The position numbers were made by a program, and so were the translations under genes. Source: an uncultured Eubacterium sp. (GTDB lineage Bacteria > Bacillota > Clostridia > Lachnospirales > Lachnospiraceae). From it: a stretch of 64,000 nucleotides of DNA. Below the pieces are notes generated by a model. That model saw only the letters and a program-made list of their open reading frames with translations, was not told where the DNA came from and did no database searches. This document shows positions 1-10,130 of the stretch, piece by piece (position 1 is the stretch's first letter; the number at the start of each line of letters is the position of its first letter). Where the stretch lies: contig CAJTZN010000004.1 of NCBI GenBank assembly GCA_910584065.1, positions 51,729 to 115,728 on the forward strand. The letters are read 5' to 3'.

Positions 1-66
1 GACGAGCAACACCCGGTACAGCAGGGATAATCTGCCGCTTTCTATATATTTTTGAAACCATCGCAT
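1..66 (-). CDS. N-terminus of an unrecognised protein (cut by window edge)
   Basis: A good ribosome binding site (GGAGGGAAA) precedes an ATG, followed by 22 open codons running off the left edge. The visible peptide begins MRWFQKYIESGRLSLLYR and ends in hydrophobic residues, which would suit the start of a membrane-anchored protein. I do not recognise the family. It is not the start expected for Cas5, which would normally follow cas3 in a type I-C locus, so the CRISPR operon does not continue here in its usual order. Too short for a functional call. Confidence 0.45.
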   Translation of the reverse strand, partial: MRWFQKYIESGRLSLLYRVLLV

Positions 67-142
67 AAAATTTTCCCTCCACACACAATACATTATGTTT
101 ACATTTTGGGCACATAGATACATCTCTATGCACCTCTATTTT

Positions 143-2179
143 TCAGTATACGAAATTATTTTCAGTTGTCAAGCCGAAAATACCGTAAATCACATTTACC
201 GTGTACCGCTGGGCTTTTCGTATCAGTTTTTTTATTTCCGCAGCATCCGAAGACTCCGCGATCGCATCTATCAGTTCCCTCCCTTTTTTATACGGAACGA
301 TCACGCCAAAAGAACGGTCATCTATGACCCGGTACGCCTGCCCCGCCGTCTTATACGCCTGATTCATCACGTTCTTTTTCTCCGCATAGGTAAACCCTTT
401 CGTTAAAAGTTCCATAATACTCGTGTCCTTCTGTCGGATAGGAAAATTCATTTTATCCACTGTGTGCTTGAATACGTACTCAAAATAACGGTTCATCCAT
501 TTTGGCATCAACAGATTGTCATCGCTGCCGCTTTTCCTATAATCAAAAAGAACCTGTTCCGTAACCCTGGTATTTTGAATCAGTTCTTCCATATTTCCCG
601 TATTCTCGCCATCCAACTGGATCAGATAAAGATCCCCGCACTCCCGTTCGCCATTTCGGTTACACCGCCCCGCGCTCTGTGCCAGACTGTCAAGTCCTGT
701 CATGGAGCGGTACACACAGGCAAAAGAAATGTCCACACCCGCCTCGATCAGATTGGTGCTGACAACAACAATTTTCTCCTTCCCTTCCTTTAACTTTTGT
801 TTGATATGCTCTATTTTGTCGCTCCTGTGTTCCGCGCATAAATTTGTCGTGAGATATTCCACTTGTATGGGGGAATCTTTGAGAATATCGTATAGGGTTC
901 CTACGGCAGATTTTGTATTTAATATGACTAGAATTGACGGATACCGGTCTGTCTGGGCAAGAATTTCCTCTCCCAGACGTTCTAATGTATATTTATGCCC
1001 TGTCCCAGGAATCTGTATTTTCACCCGCTCAAACCGTTCAAACCAGTGTTCCACTTCTTTTATCATGTCTTTCGTTTCACTATAGCACACCGGGTACGGC
1101 GTCTTCTGCAGCGTCGGCTGGGTCGCTGTACACAATATAATATCGGCATGGCAGACCGCATTCAGGAAATTCATCATCTGATTAAAGGTATGTACGCATT
1201 TTACGGACATTGACTGCACCTCATCAATAATGATCACCGAGTTTACCAGCCTGTGCATACGACGGACACATGCGCTCTGATCGGAAAAAAGCGTATTCAT
1301 GAATTGCGCAAACGTCGTACAGATAAAAGGCTCCTCCCAGTTTATATCCTGCTGCAATCTGTTCCTTCCCTCCATAATCTTCTTTTCTCTTTCCGTCATT
1401 TGAGAGAGAGGAACGGTTCGGTGAAGTTCCTGCATATATGACTCAAAGTTTTCTTCCGCCTTCGCAAACACTTCCGCGCTGTCAGGGCCACCCTGTTTTT
1501 CCATCGTATCCACATCGTTCATAAAATCGGAAGTCGCTTCCCAGTCCGCGTCGATTAAAATAGATAACATCAACCGCTGCAGGCTGGCAAATAGAAACAA
1601 CTGGCAATCGGTTAAAATTTCTTTTTTATTGATGTTTAATGTATTGATGCCTAATGTTTGAACAACCTGCTTCATTTTATCCCACAGCAGATCAAATTCT
1701 TCTTTTGCCCCTGCAAATACCTAATCCGGCTGATATTGATCCAAATAGCCCGCGCGCGCATTGTTACAGGCCTCATCGTAGTCTTCCACCCTGCTTACTT
1801 TCGCGGAAAACAAATCGTTCCTCTCCTCATTGACACAATCAAAGACGCCATGATGGGCGGCTACCGCATAGGTGATCAATTCTACTAAAACTTTGACTTT
1901 TCCGCTATTTTCATGATATCGGTCATACAAATATTTCGCACCGGTAGAAGCATGTCCGATTTTCCCACGCAGCTTTTTTCTTTCCTTTTCATCCGCATGG
2001 ATATAATCATCAAACGCTTTTTTGTTTTTCCCCATATCATGAAGCATCCCGCATAAAGACATGATTTGGGAAATGCCGCACCGCCTCCCCTTCATCCTGC
2101 ACAAATGCACGGTTTTCTCCGTGTGCTCTGCCACCGACTCCTCCCTGCCCGTTCCGTCATCCGATATGTGTGCTGTCAA
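143..2179 (-). pseudogene. cas3: cas3 relic (type I-C-like HD nuclease/helicase), broken
   Basis: Cas3 unwinds and degrades the DNA strand displaced by Cascade. The upstream 152 codons (TTG start at 2179, GAGGAGGT upstream) carry the HD nuclease motifs LHDMGK and AHHGVFD. They end at an amber TAG (1723-1721) that lies in the same frame as the downstream helicase part, so removing one stop rejoins them. The helicase part keeps DEVQ, CTATQP, STNLIEAGVDISF and QSAGRCNRNG, but nothing resembling the Walker A (GGGKT) and motif Ia stretch lies between the HD domain and the ICTT/DEVQ region, where roughly 100 residues would be expected. The C-terminus also stops early, just after the conserved KAQRYTV. 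No cas5, cas7, cas8, cas1, cas2 or array is present. A dead, solitary remnant; family clear, subtype likely. Confidence 0.85.
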
Positions 2180-2279
2180 AATAATTACCTCCTCGTAAAG
2201 CCAAATCTAGTTTTCTGCGTTCTTCCCATAATTCAATTTTTTTGTCAATCCACTGTCCGCCAATTGGCTTTCCCAAAGG
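2180..2279 (-). other. Spacer between res and cas3 with a short open frame of unknown meaning
   Basis: Between the res stop and the cas3 TTG start the minus strand stays open for over 30 codons (containing GGQWIDKKIELWEERRKL) and runs on into the first codons of cas3 in another frame. It may be the 3' end of a lost gene that once preceded cas3, or simply an untranslated leader. No start codon with a binding site was found inside it. It also supplies the GAGGAGGT site for cas3. Confidence 0.25.
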
Positions 2280-5200
2280 CTAGTCACTCTCAGTAACACC
2301 AAACTTATTCACAAAATCCTCATAGCCATTTACCCAGTCAAACTTTATATCATTTGATACCGCTTGGAAATGAAGTTCTCCGCAATGAATCTTATTTCTT
2401 TCAACTTCAGTAAGGTCCGCCCATGTCTTATCCGCTTTTGTCTCAACAATAAAATAAATACCAATAGATGAGTCTTTCAATGCTTCCTTGCGACATACCA
2501 CCGCCCAGTCAGGACTGTAATTACCATATGGCGTATCAATTACAAATCCACCTTTTTTTAGTTTTGTAAAGAGTAACACATTTTCGTTATTTTCCAACTT
2601 ATGAGCAAACTTTGACTCGCCTTCACTATCCAGCTTATAATATTCATTCATTGCAGAACTTCTATCAGATTTCGCTTTGAACACTCTCCATTCCTGTTCA
2701 AAATCTGCCTCTGTAATTGTATCCAATTCAAACACATTACGCTCATCTAATACATAGCCATTTACCAATTCGTAAGAAGTAATATTGGATGCTTTCGCAT
2801 CATTGAGAATCCCTTTAATCAGCTGAGTCACATCATCCAAAATGTCTTGATTATTGAGTAACTCACGTTTGATTACCCCTTTTAAAATCTTGAAAATAGC
2901 AAGTCTGGGTAACATTGTGTGATACATTATGAAGTTTGCAATTTCAAAATCAGATTTTGGCTCAGAAGTGATTTCCACTTCCAGTTCCTTTTCACCATAA
3001 ACTGCTTCTTCCATTACAAACATCTGTGATGTATTAAATTTAGCTCTACCCTTTTTAACCTTGTATTCATTCCTTGCTCTCTTGTATTGTAATGACTGAT
3101 TAATCTGTAAAATGCAGTCCTCTATAAACTTATCCTTGTCAATCTTAAATCTGTAAATAGAGCGTTTCATCAGATTTTCACGAAGTCCCAAATAAATCTT
3201 TTCAAACTCACCTTGTGTCACATAGGCTCTCACACTATTTTCATACGGCTGATTGTCGCCATTTACAATCTCTATCTTTCTCGTGCCTTTTTGCACCATC
3301 AATTCCTTGAATTGCTGCTTGATCATTTGCGCATGCTCATTTAAAGTAGAATTAACAAAGATCATATTATCCAAGATCTTCGTTATCTTCTGTGAAGAAC
3401 CTTTCAATAGATGATCATTATTCACTACTCCGGCTGACACCAGTTCCTCTTTAAATGTATCCACCAACTTCGGACTAATCTTCTCTTCTGGAACTCCGGC
3501 AGACTTCAAAGTTTCAATCAGTATGTCAGCAGTAACCTCATCTTTGACAAAACGCATATTATCATTGAAGTCCTTCTGTAGTGCAGATGCAAAATGATCG
3601 TAATAATCGTTAGCTATTACAGTTAATTCATTAATTCTGCGGTCAATGCAGCGATTACCTGTAATATCAACTGGCAGTCTTAATCCTCGACCAATTTCCT
3701 GCTTCTTTGCTATATCTGAACCGCCGGCCTTCAATGTACAAAGTGTAAATACATTAGGGTTATCCCACCCCTCTCTAAGTGCAGAATGAGAAAAAATGAA
3801 TGCAAGTGGCTCATCAAAGGAAATCAATTCATCTTTCTTTTCAAGAATAAGACTGATCCCCCGATTGATATCCTCCTGTGACTTCGCTTTAAGTTTTACA
3901 TCACTATCATCTACAGAAGAATCCCAGCCTTCAACATCTACTGCATTATTCTTCTTATCTCTGGCAAAATATCCCTCTCTGACAGCCTGCACATTCATAT
4001 AATCCGGAAAATATTCTTTATTCATCTCCAACTCATGAGCATGGGTGGTTACATACTTTTTGTATTCCTCATCAAAAATACGCAGATACTCTCCTCTTCC
4101 ATCAGAAACCGAGTCATCCCGCACCTTATCTACTGCATCAATAAAGAATAATGTCAAAGTCTTGATTTTTCTGCCTGAGCGAATAATGTTAAATTGTTTC
4201 ATAAAGTGGTTCTGTATCGCCAATCTTATTTGAATTCGCACAGCCTCGTTCTTTTCAATTTCATGATTACTGTGTCCAATCTCTAGACCAAAAAATCCAT
4301 CCTTCGTTGCTATGGATAATGGTTTCAGTTTGTGCGGCTCTTCTGCAATGCGATAATCCCTGTACTGAGATAATCCACCAGATAACTCTTCGAGTGATGC
4401 TCCCCCACCTACATTGAACGTTTTAAATCTGATCGTTCCTCCTTGATCTTGTGAAAACATTTCAATCTTCGCCTTTAAATCAGATGTAAATGCAAGGTAT
4501 CTGACATAAGGATAATCCTTTGGGATTACACCATATACTGTCTTAACAACAATTTTTTTAACCAGTTCCTGCTGATATGCCGCATAGGAATCCAGTTTGT
4601 AAATTTGATTGTATAACTGTTTATGTGTAGCAGAATAACGCAAGGTGAAAAGCGGCTGTAATTCTTCAATGGCAACTAATGACTTTGATTTTTTCTTCGC
4701 AGTACCTTCAATCTTCTGCGGTTCGTCTATAATCACAATTGGCTTTATGTATTTGATATCTTCCCAGAGATTCTGACCATATTCATCTTCTTGTCTTATC
4801 TTATTCGTAGATTTATTAAACACCTGAATATTCAACACGCAGATGCTTAAATCATTACTCTCTACCAGCTTTGAACTAATCTGCCTTAAATTGTTACTAT
4901 CATAAATAAAGCTGTGTTTACCAATATCAATGTTATAAAGTCTCTTGAAATGGTCAGCCAGCTGCTCCAAAGTTTTTTCCACCCCCTTGCGGATGGCAAC
5001 CGATGGAACTACTATCATAAACTTGCAGAATCCATATTCCTGATATAATTCAAGAATTGTACGAAGATACACATAAGTTTTCCCCGTACCTGTCTCCATT
5101 TCAATTGTAAAGTTATTGCCGGCAGCCAGAGTATTGTCGGCAAACAAATTATTCGACAACTGCACATTCCGCAAATTTTCAAGCAGTCTGCTGCCTACAA

Positions 5201-5372
5201 CAATGTCGTTATTTCTGACCGGGTCGCCCTCACCGATTTTGCGAATGCGATTCGGCCTATATATACCATCAACACGTCTTGATAGACCTCTAAATAATTC
5301 CACAGTAGAACGAATCGCCTGCATCTGATAATCAAGGTCATCCTCAAATTGGAATGTAATACGCTTAGGCAT
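2280..5372 (-). CDS. res: Type III restriction enzyme Res subunit
   Basis: ATP-dependent endonuclease subunit that works with Mod to translocate on and cut DNA carrying unmodified head-to-head sites. The 1030-residue length is usual. Residues about 92-99 read METGTGKT (Walker A), followed by IDEPQ (motif II), SAT (motif III), FSHSALREGWDNPNVF and EIGRGLRLP (motif VI), all typical of Res superfamily 2 helicases. Near the C-terminus SPDWAVV and IVETKAD form a PD-(D/E)XK nuclease site. The ATG overlaps the stop of the damaged DUF1016 gene upstream (ATGCCTAA), showing ancestral translational coupling. It is the last intact gene of the restriction cluster. No frameshift or missing core motif was seen, so it should be functional if a matching Mod is expressed. 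Confidence 0.93.
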   Translation of the reverse strand: MPKRITFQFEDDLDYQMQAIRSTVELFRGLSRRVDGIYRPNRIRKIGEGDPVRNNDIVVGSRLLENLRNVQLSNNLFADNTLAAGNNFTIEMETGTGKTYVYLRTILELYQEYGFCKFMIVVPSVAIRKGVEKTLEQLADHFKRLYNIDIGKHSFIYDSNNLRQISSKLVESNDLSICVLNIQVFNKSTNKIRQEDEYGQNLWEDIKYIKPIVIIDEPQKIEGTAKKKSKSLVAIEELQPLFTLRYSATHKQLYNQIYKLDSYAAYQQELVKKIVVKTVYGVIPKDYPYVRYLAFTSDLKAKIEMFSQDQGGTIRFKTFNVGGGASLEELSGGLSQYRDYRIAEEPHKLKPLSIATKDGFFGLEIGHSNHEIEKNEAVRIQIRLAIQNHFMKQFNIIRSGRKIKTLTLFFIDAVDKVRDDSVSDGRGEYLRIFDEEYKKYVTTHAHELEMNKEYFPDYMNVQAVREGYFARDKKNNAVDVEGWDSSVDDSDVKLKAKSQEDINRGISLILEKKDELISFDEPLAFIFSHSALREGWDNPNVFTLCTLKAGGSDIAKKQEIGRGLRLPVDITGNRCIDRRINELTVIANDYYDHFASALQKDFNDNMRFVKDEVTADILIETLKSAGVPEEKISPKLVDTFKEELVSAGVVNNDHLLKGSSQKITKILDNMIFVNSTLNEHAQMIKQQFKELMVQKGTRKIEIVNGDNQPYENSVRAYVTQGEFEKIYLGLRENLMKRSIYRFKIDKDKFIEDCILQINQSLQYKRARNEYKVKKGRAKFNTSQMFVMEEAVYGEKELEVEITSEPKSDFEIANFIMYHTMLPRLAIFKILKGVIKRELLNNQDILDDVTQLIKGILNDAKASNITSYELVNGYVLDERNVFELDTITEADFEQEWRVFKAKSDRSSAMNEYYKLDSEGESKFAHKLENNENVLLFTKLKKGGFVIDTPYGNYSPDWAVVCRKEALKDSSIGIYFIVETKADKTWADLTEVERNKIHCGELHFQAVSNDIKFDWVNGYEDFVNKFGVTESD

Positions 5373-6143
5373 TTATTTCTCCTCCAGTCTCATCTTCCGC
5401 TTCTTGCTGCTGTAAATAAAAAACAGCTTTTTGCGTTTCTATTTCTTCACGTAATTCATCTTCCGTAGGAAGATATAATTTGAAATAATACTTGTTTCCA
5501 ATTTTGTCTCATTAAAAGATGTATCAGGTGTCAATCCTAAAAACTCTACAACTACCGGATTTTTGATAAACTCCAATTTATCCTGCTGATAGCCATATGT
5601 CTTTTCCTGCATTTCATGTTCCACAGCCTCTTTATCCTTTGAGTGCAATAAGCGATAATAATATTGTGTATCTATATTTCTCTGTAAAGTACGCACACTC
5701 CAAGTCTGCTCATATGCTTCCTTCTCATACCATTTACGCGCCTGTTCATCATGTACTTGTAATAAAGTTCTATAATGCGACCATGATAAAAACACATCCG
5801 ATTTTCCACACGCTGTGTGGAAAATCTCAGGAAAATATTTATAAAAACGATAAAAGTTGTATAGATTTGTTTTAGTAAATCCTTTACCATACTTTTGAGT
5901 AAGTTTCTTCGATAATTTTTTTATTATATTAGCACCATATTCTGCACGATTTTCACCAGCTAATTCTTCCTCTGCAATTCGATATCCTATCAACCAGTTT
6001 CGCTGCGATAATATGGTATTGACAGCATGGTAAGCTTCTTTTTGTGAAACTTCTATAATATTTTGAATGTCATTTAATATATTATCCGTTTTTTCAAATT
6101 TACTCATAATATCATTATTTTCAATTTTTGCAACTTCATTCAT
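5365..6143 (-). pseudogene. DUF1016 (YhcG-type) nuclease with its catalytic region deleted
   Basis: The N-terminal DUF1016 domain is intact, from ATG at 6143 behind AAGGAGG through NPVVVEFLGLTPDTSFNETKLE to SIISN. At that point, about 5490, the frame shifts into an unrelated tail ending at 5439. The correct C-terminal end of the family (YLPTEDELREEIETQKAVF) is still present immediately afterwards in another reading frame, ending at 5365 over the res start. The PD-(D/E)XK core that should lie between SIISN and YLPTE, roughly 100 residues, has therefore been removed by an internal out-of-frame deletion. The remaining domain could still be made as a truncated protein of about 235 residues. DUF1016 proteins often accompany restriction systems; the role is not settled. 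Confidence 0.8.
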
Positions 6144-6185
6144 CTGCCAGTCCTCCTTCCGACAGATCATACATCTGTCCTGTTG

Positions 6186-8075
6186 CTAAATAAACTCTAC
6201 TGTATATGATGTACTATTTGTTCCGGAATTCTTTTCTATCAAAGCTCTTAATCGTCTGAACGTCTCATCCTTTAATGCAATATCATCTCTAAATGCAGAA
6301 TCTCTAAAAATAAACTTAACTGGTAAAGGATTAAGTTCTGCCAGTTTTGAAACCAACTCCTCAGAAATCTCTGTCTCCAAGCAAACTAAATAACTGCTTG
6401 CATAGAGATATGTACGATCGCCAATATCTGATAACTGCTCTAAGGTTTCTGAAAGAGCTACGTTACGCTGACGGAGCATCAACTCATAGACAATGTCTAC
6501 ATCTTTTGCGTTTGGCATAAAGTCAGCAAGGTCTGGAGTTGTTTTCATCTGTTCAATATCCAACTGTCCCATATCCATAAGGGAATTCCACTTTATGTTT
6601 GTATCGGCGGTTCGAAATACTTTGAAGCCAATGTCAATCTCTGTATCTGGATGCTCTGACTTTATCTTGTCTCCTGCTCTGCGGATACGCTCCTTCCCTA
6701 TTTCGCAAATATTTTTATAACCTGCTTTATTTGCTGTACCGTTATCAACCGTTAATTCTGGTATTTGTGTTACTATAAATTTACAATTACTCTTTTTCTC
6801 TAAATTAAATTGCAGAAGCGCCTGTGCAGTTGTTCCTGACCCAGAAAAAAAGTCAAGTACTAATGAATCTCCTGCTAGATTTGCCAATGTTAATAATCGC
6901 ATTATCAGCCTAACCGGTTTAGGGCCATCAAAAACTCCTGCTTTCATTAATGCAGTAACCTCTTTTGCTCCTTCCTGACTGTGTCCCACTTCCTTATAAG
7001 GCATTATTGAAGTTGGCGCCATCCCATCATACTTAAGTTCTGTTAAAAAACGTTTCATACAAGGAACGCTATTTCCATCAGAGCCAAAATATATTCTATT
7101 GTCCTGGAGTCTTTCTAAAAAAGCTTTTTTAGAAAGACTCCAGCAGCGTCCTGCTGGAGGCTCTATCACTCTCCCAGAGGGAGTCGTAATAGGATAATCA
7201 CACGCAGCATTATAAGTTTTTACTGATAAATCACTTGGTTTCCATACTCCTCTTGGATCATTATCCGGATTTTTATAACGAGCATTCGCTTCTTCTGTTC
7301 GCGGAAGCCTTCCTATAGTAAACATATCTATATTCTTCACATACATAAGCACATAATCATGACTGTTCGACACAAATTTTGCATCATTTTTCGGAGCATA
7401 TGCTCGTTCCCATATCAACTGAGCTACGAAATTTTGTATTCCAAATATTTCATCACAACATATCCTCAAATTTTCCTGTTCGTTATCGTCTATAGAAACA
7501 AACAAAACTCCGTCCTCTGTCAACAAATCTCTTGAAATCTTTAATCTAGAATACATCATATTCAGCCAACTAGCATGATACCTGTTCGATGTTTTTGCAT
7601 TAGCAGAAAATCGCACTCCAAACTCATCCATGTTTCCCTCTGCTATATCTGACTCTTCCTGTGACACAGCAAACGAATCATTATACACAAAATCATTCCC
7701 CGTATTATATGGTGGGTCAATGTAAATCATCTTTATTGCACCATAATAGTTCTGACGAAGCAACTTCAAAACTTCCAGATTATCTCCTTCAATATAGAGA
7801 TTTTCAGTAGTATCAGCATTCTTACTATCTTCAGGAATAAATTTCAACGTTCTTCCAAAAACATCTTCCTGAGCAATCTTTTTGGCATTCTTTTTGCCGG
7901 CCCAAGTAAGTTCATATTTTTCATTATCAACCTCTTGAAATTCACCTAATTCTTCTCTTAATGCTTCAAAATCCACTTCTCCGTCTTTTACAGCCGATGG
8001 AAAAATGCTCTCCAATTTTCTAACCTGTTCATTTACGATATTGTTAATATTCTGATTTACTCTCTTGTATTCCAT
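6186..8075 (-). CDS. mod: Type III DNA methyltransferase Mod (constant-frame copy)
   Basis: Site-specific adenine methyltransferase and specificity subunit for Res. DPPYNTG (about residues 120-126) is the catalytic motif IV and LDFFSGSGTTAQAL the S-adenosylmethionine motif I; motif IV before motif I is the beta-class order of type III enzymes. The variable middle portion should be the target recognition domain. I chose ATG 8075 because GGAGG lies five bases before it; the longer frame begins at a TTG inside that region. N- and C-terminal portions are nearly identical to the neighbouring Mod (8144-10116) while the middle differs. At the position of the neighbour's poly-G tract this gene reads EQLSDIGDRTYLYA without any run, so it is not phase-variable. 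A 40-bp palindrome lies in its middle part. Confidence 0.93.
   Translation of the reverse strand: MEYKRVNQNINNIVNEQVRKLESIFPSAVKDGEVDFEALREELGEFQEVDNEKYELTWAGKKNAKKIAQEDVFGRTLKFIPEDSKNADTTENLYIEGDNLEVLKLLRQNYYGAIKMIYIDPPYNTGNDFVYNDSFAVSQEESDIAEGNMDEFGVRFSANAKTSNRYHASWLNMMYSRLKISRDLLTEDGVLFVSIDDNEQENLRICCDEIFGIQNFVAQLIWERAYAPKNDAKFVSNSHDYVLMYVKNIDMFTIGRLPRTEEANARYKNPDNDPRGVWKPSDLSVKTYNAACDYPITTPSGRVIEPPAGRCWSLSKKAFLERLQDNRIYFGSDGNSVPCMKRFLTELKYDGMAPTSIMPYKEVGHSQEGAKEVTALMKAGVFDGPKPVRLIMRLLTLANLAGDSLVLDFFSGSGTTAQALLQFNLEKKSNCKFIVTQIPELTVDNGTANKAGYKNICEIGKERIRRAGDKIKSEHPDTEIDIGFKVFRTADTNIKWNSLMDMGQLDIEQMKTTPDLADFMPNAKDVDIVYELMLRQRNVALSETLEQLSDIGDRTYLYASSYLVCLETEISEELVSKLAELNPLPVKFIFRDSAFRDDIALKDETFRRLRALIEKNSGTNSTSYTVEFI
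7104..7143. repeat. Perfect 40-bp palindrome inside mod
   Basis: The left arm CTGGAGTCTTTCTAAAAAAG is followed directly by its exact reverse complement, with no loop. On the coding strand it encodes part of the conserved segment WSLSKKAFLERLQDNR, so the gene stays open through it. A second smaller dyad (CCAGCAG with CTGCTGG) follows immediately at about 7140-7157. Confidence 0.95.
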
Positions 8076-8143
8076 AGTGTCCTCCAATTCGCATTTTCAG
8101 CACTATGACTCTGACCTATCCAGCAAAATCAGTTTTCACAATA

Positions 8144-10116
8144 TCACAAAAATTCTACTGCATATGTCACTTTTCGCATTCCGTTATTTTTCTCTATCAA
8201 TGCCTTTAATCTTCTAAAGGTTTCATCCTTTAATGCAATATCATCTCGGAATGCTGAGTCTCTGAAAATGAATTTTATTGGCAAAGGATCTATCTCTGCC
8301 AATTTGTCAATTAATTCACTTGTGATTTTTGTCTCAAGACAAACCAAGTAGCTATCCGCATAAAGGTAAGTACGCGAGTACCCCCCCCCCCCCCGAACGC
8401 TTGTTCTATTCTCGACGATAAAGGCACATCTTTTTGTCTAAGCATTAATTCATACACTATATCCACATCCTTTGCATCTGGCATAAAATCAACAAGGTCT
8501 GGAGTAAATTCAAGCCGGTTGACATCTATCTGTCCTAAATCCATGAGAGAATTCCATCTAATGTTTGTATCTGCGGTTCTGAACACCTTAAATCCAATAT
8601 CGATATCTGCATCTGGATGTTTTGACATTATATTATCTCCTGCTCTGCGGATACGCTCCTTGCCAATTTCACATATATTTTCAAAGCCAGCTTTATAAGG
8701 TTCTGAATCTCCTCCACATTTTTCTGCAACTTGTATTAGAATAAAACTGTTATTGCATTCTTTTTCTTGATTATATTTCATCAGTGCATTTGTCAACGTT
8801 GCAGAACCACTAAAAAAATCTAACACAACTGCATTGCTTCTTTTTCCTAATACTAAATCAAAACAGTGATACAGTGTCCCAATTGGTTTTGGTTTCGGAA
8901 ACACTCTCTTGTCAAATCCTAAACTTACAAATTCCTCACTGCCCCTTTCAGAATTAACATCTTTAAATGTCCATGCACTAGTCGGTTTAACTAGTGAACG
9001 ACCTTCCAAATAGTCTTTTTCCATTATTCCCCACACTTTTCTGGTCGGCATGAATTTAGGTATTAATGAAGGTAGATTATCTTTTGCTGTATCAAGTCCC
9101 CACCGCCAATTCCCTTCTCTTCCATCTTCACGTTGAGGTTTAATCTGTATATAACCATCTGGTGCTTTCCCATCACGAGATGGATAATAATCTCCTGTTT
9201 TTTCATTATAATAAAAATAATAAAACAGATTAGGTCTGTCCTCTCGCAAATCATTCTCTCCCGTTTTTCTTAAATCAATTTCTCTATACTTCTTGCCCTC
9301 GTCATCTATTTTATTGTATCTTTTAACAATTTTTTCATCTGTTGGTTCAAAACCATACCAACAAATCATGCTTTCACTTTTTGCATAAACCAATATATAT
9401 TCATGTGCTGTTGCAATATACTTATCATCAGATCGTCCCTTAGGGTTATTCACATTGGCAATTATTCCCAACATGTTAGTCTCACCAAAGATTTCATTAC
9501 ATAAATGTTTCACATTCATAATTTCATTTTCGTCAATGCTTATAAAAATAACGCCATCATCTGTCAACAAATCTTTTGCAATTAGTAATCTTGGATACAT
9601 CATATTAAGCCAATTGGCATGATATCTATTACCAGATTTGCTATTCACTGTAAATCGCTCTCCCAATAAATCAGTATTTCCTTCCGCTAAATCACTTTCC
9701 TCTCCGCTCATTTCAAATGAATCATTATATACAAAATCTTTGCCCGTATTATATGGTGGATCTATATAAATCATCTTAACAGCACCATAATAGTTTTGAC
9801 GAAGCAACTTCAAAACTTCCAGATTGTCCCCTTCAATATAAAGATTTTCTGTCGTATCCGCATTCTTGCTATCTTCCGGAATAAATTTCAGCGTTCTTCC
9901 AAAGACATCTTCCTGTGCTATCTTCTTTGCATTCTTCTTCCCTGCCCAGGTAAGCTCATACTTTTCACTGCCCACTTCCTGAAACTGTCCTAATTCTTCT
10001 TTCAATGCTTCAAAATCAACCTCTCCATCCTTTACTGCTGATGGGAACACCTGAGCCAGTTTTTTCACGTTATCTCCAACAATATCGTTAATCTGTTGTG
10101 GTACTTTATTCTCCAT
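8144..10116 (-). CDS. mod: Type III DNA methyltransferase Mod, phase-variable and currently out of frame
   Basis: Second Mod of the cluster, with DPPYNTG, LDFFSGSATLTNAL and a middle region unlike that of the first Mod, implying a different recognition sequence. ATG 10116 follows GGAGG. Fourteen G (forward C at 8381-8394) interrupt the frame after EQAF. As read, the protein runs through five glycines into TRVLTFMRIATW and stops at 601 residues (8311). One extra G, or two fewer, joins it to the frame RTYLYADSYLVCLETKI and on to 8144, giving about 657 residues that match the first Mod to its end. The OFF product keeps both catalytic motifs but lacks the conserved C-terminal segment of about 80 residues. 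Whether it retains activity cannot be told from sequence. A sequencing error in the run is possible. Confidence 0.88.
8381..8394. repeat. Homopolymer of 14 C (poly-G on coding strand), slippage tract
   Basis: This is the only mononucleotide run of this length that I noticed in the window. It lies inside the second mod gene and sets its reading frame: 12 or 15 bases give the full-length protein, 14 gives the truncated form. Confidence 0.97.
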
Positions 10117-10130
10117 AGCCTATATCCTCC

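Noticed and set aside
1721..1723. Amber codon in cas3 as programmed readthrough or pyrrolysine insertion
   Set aside because: The gene also lacks Walker A and its C-terminus, so decay explains it; no pyrrolysine genes are visible.
2280..2282. Amber stop of res as a premature stop with coding sequence beyond it
   Set aside because: Res already has full length and its nuclease motif; the open frame beyond lacks family features.
8311..8347. Two separate genes at the end of the second mod
   Set aside because: The small downstream frame matches the C-terminus of the first Mod and joins by a one-base change in the poly-G tract.
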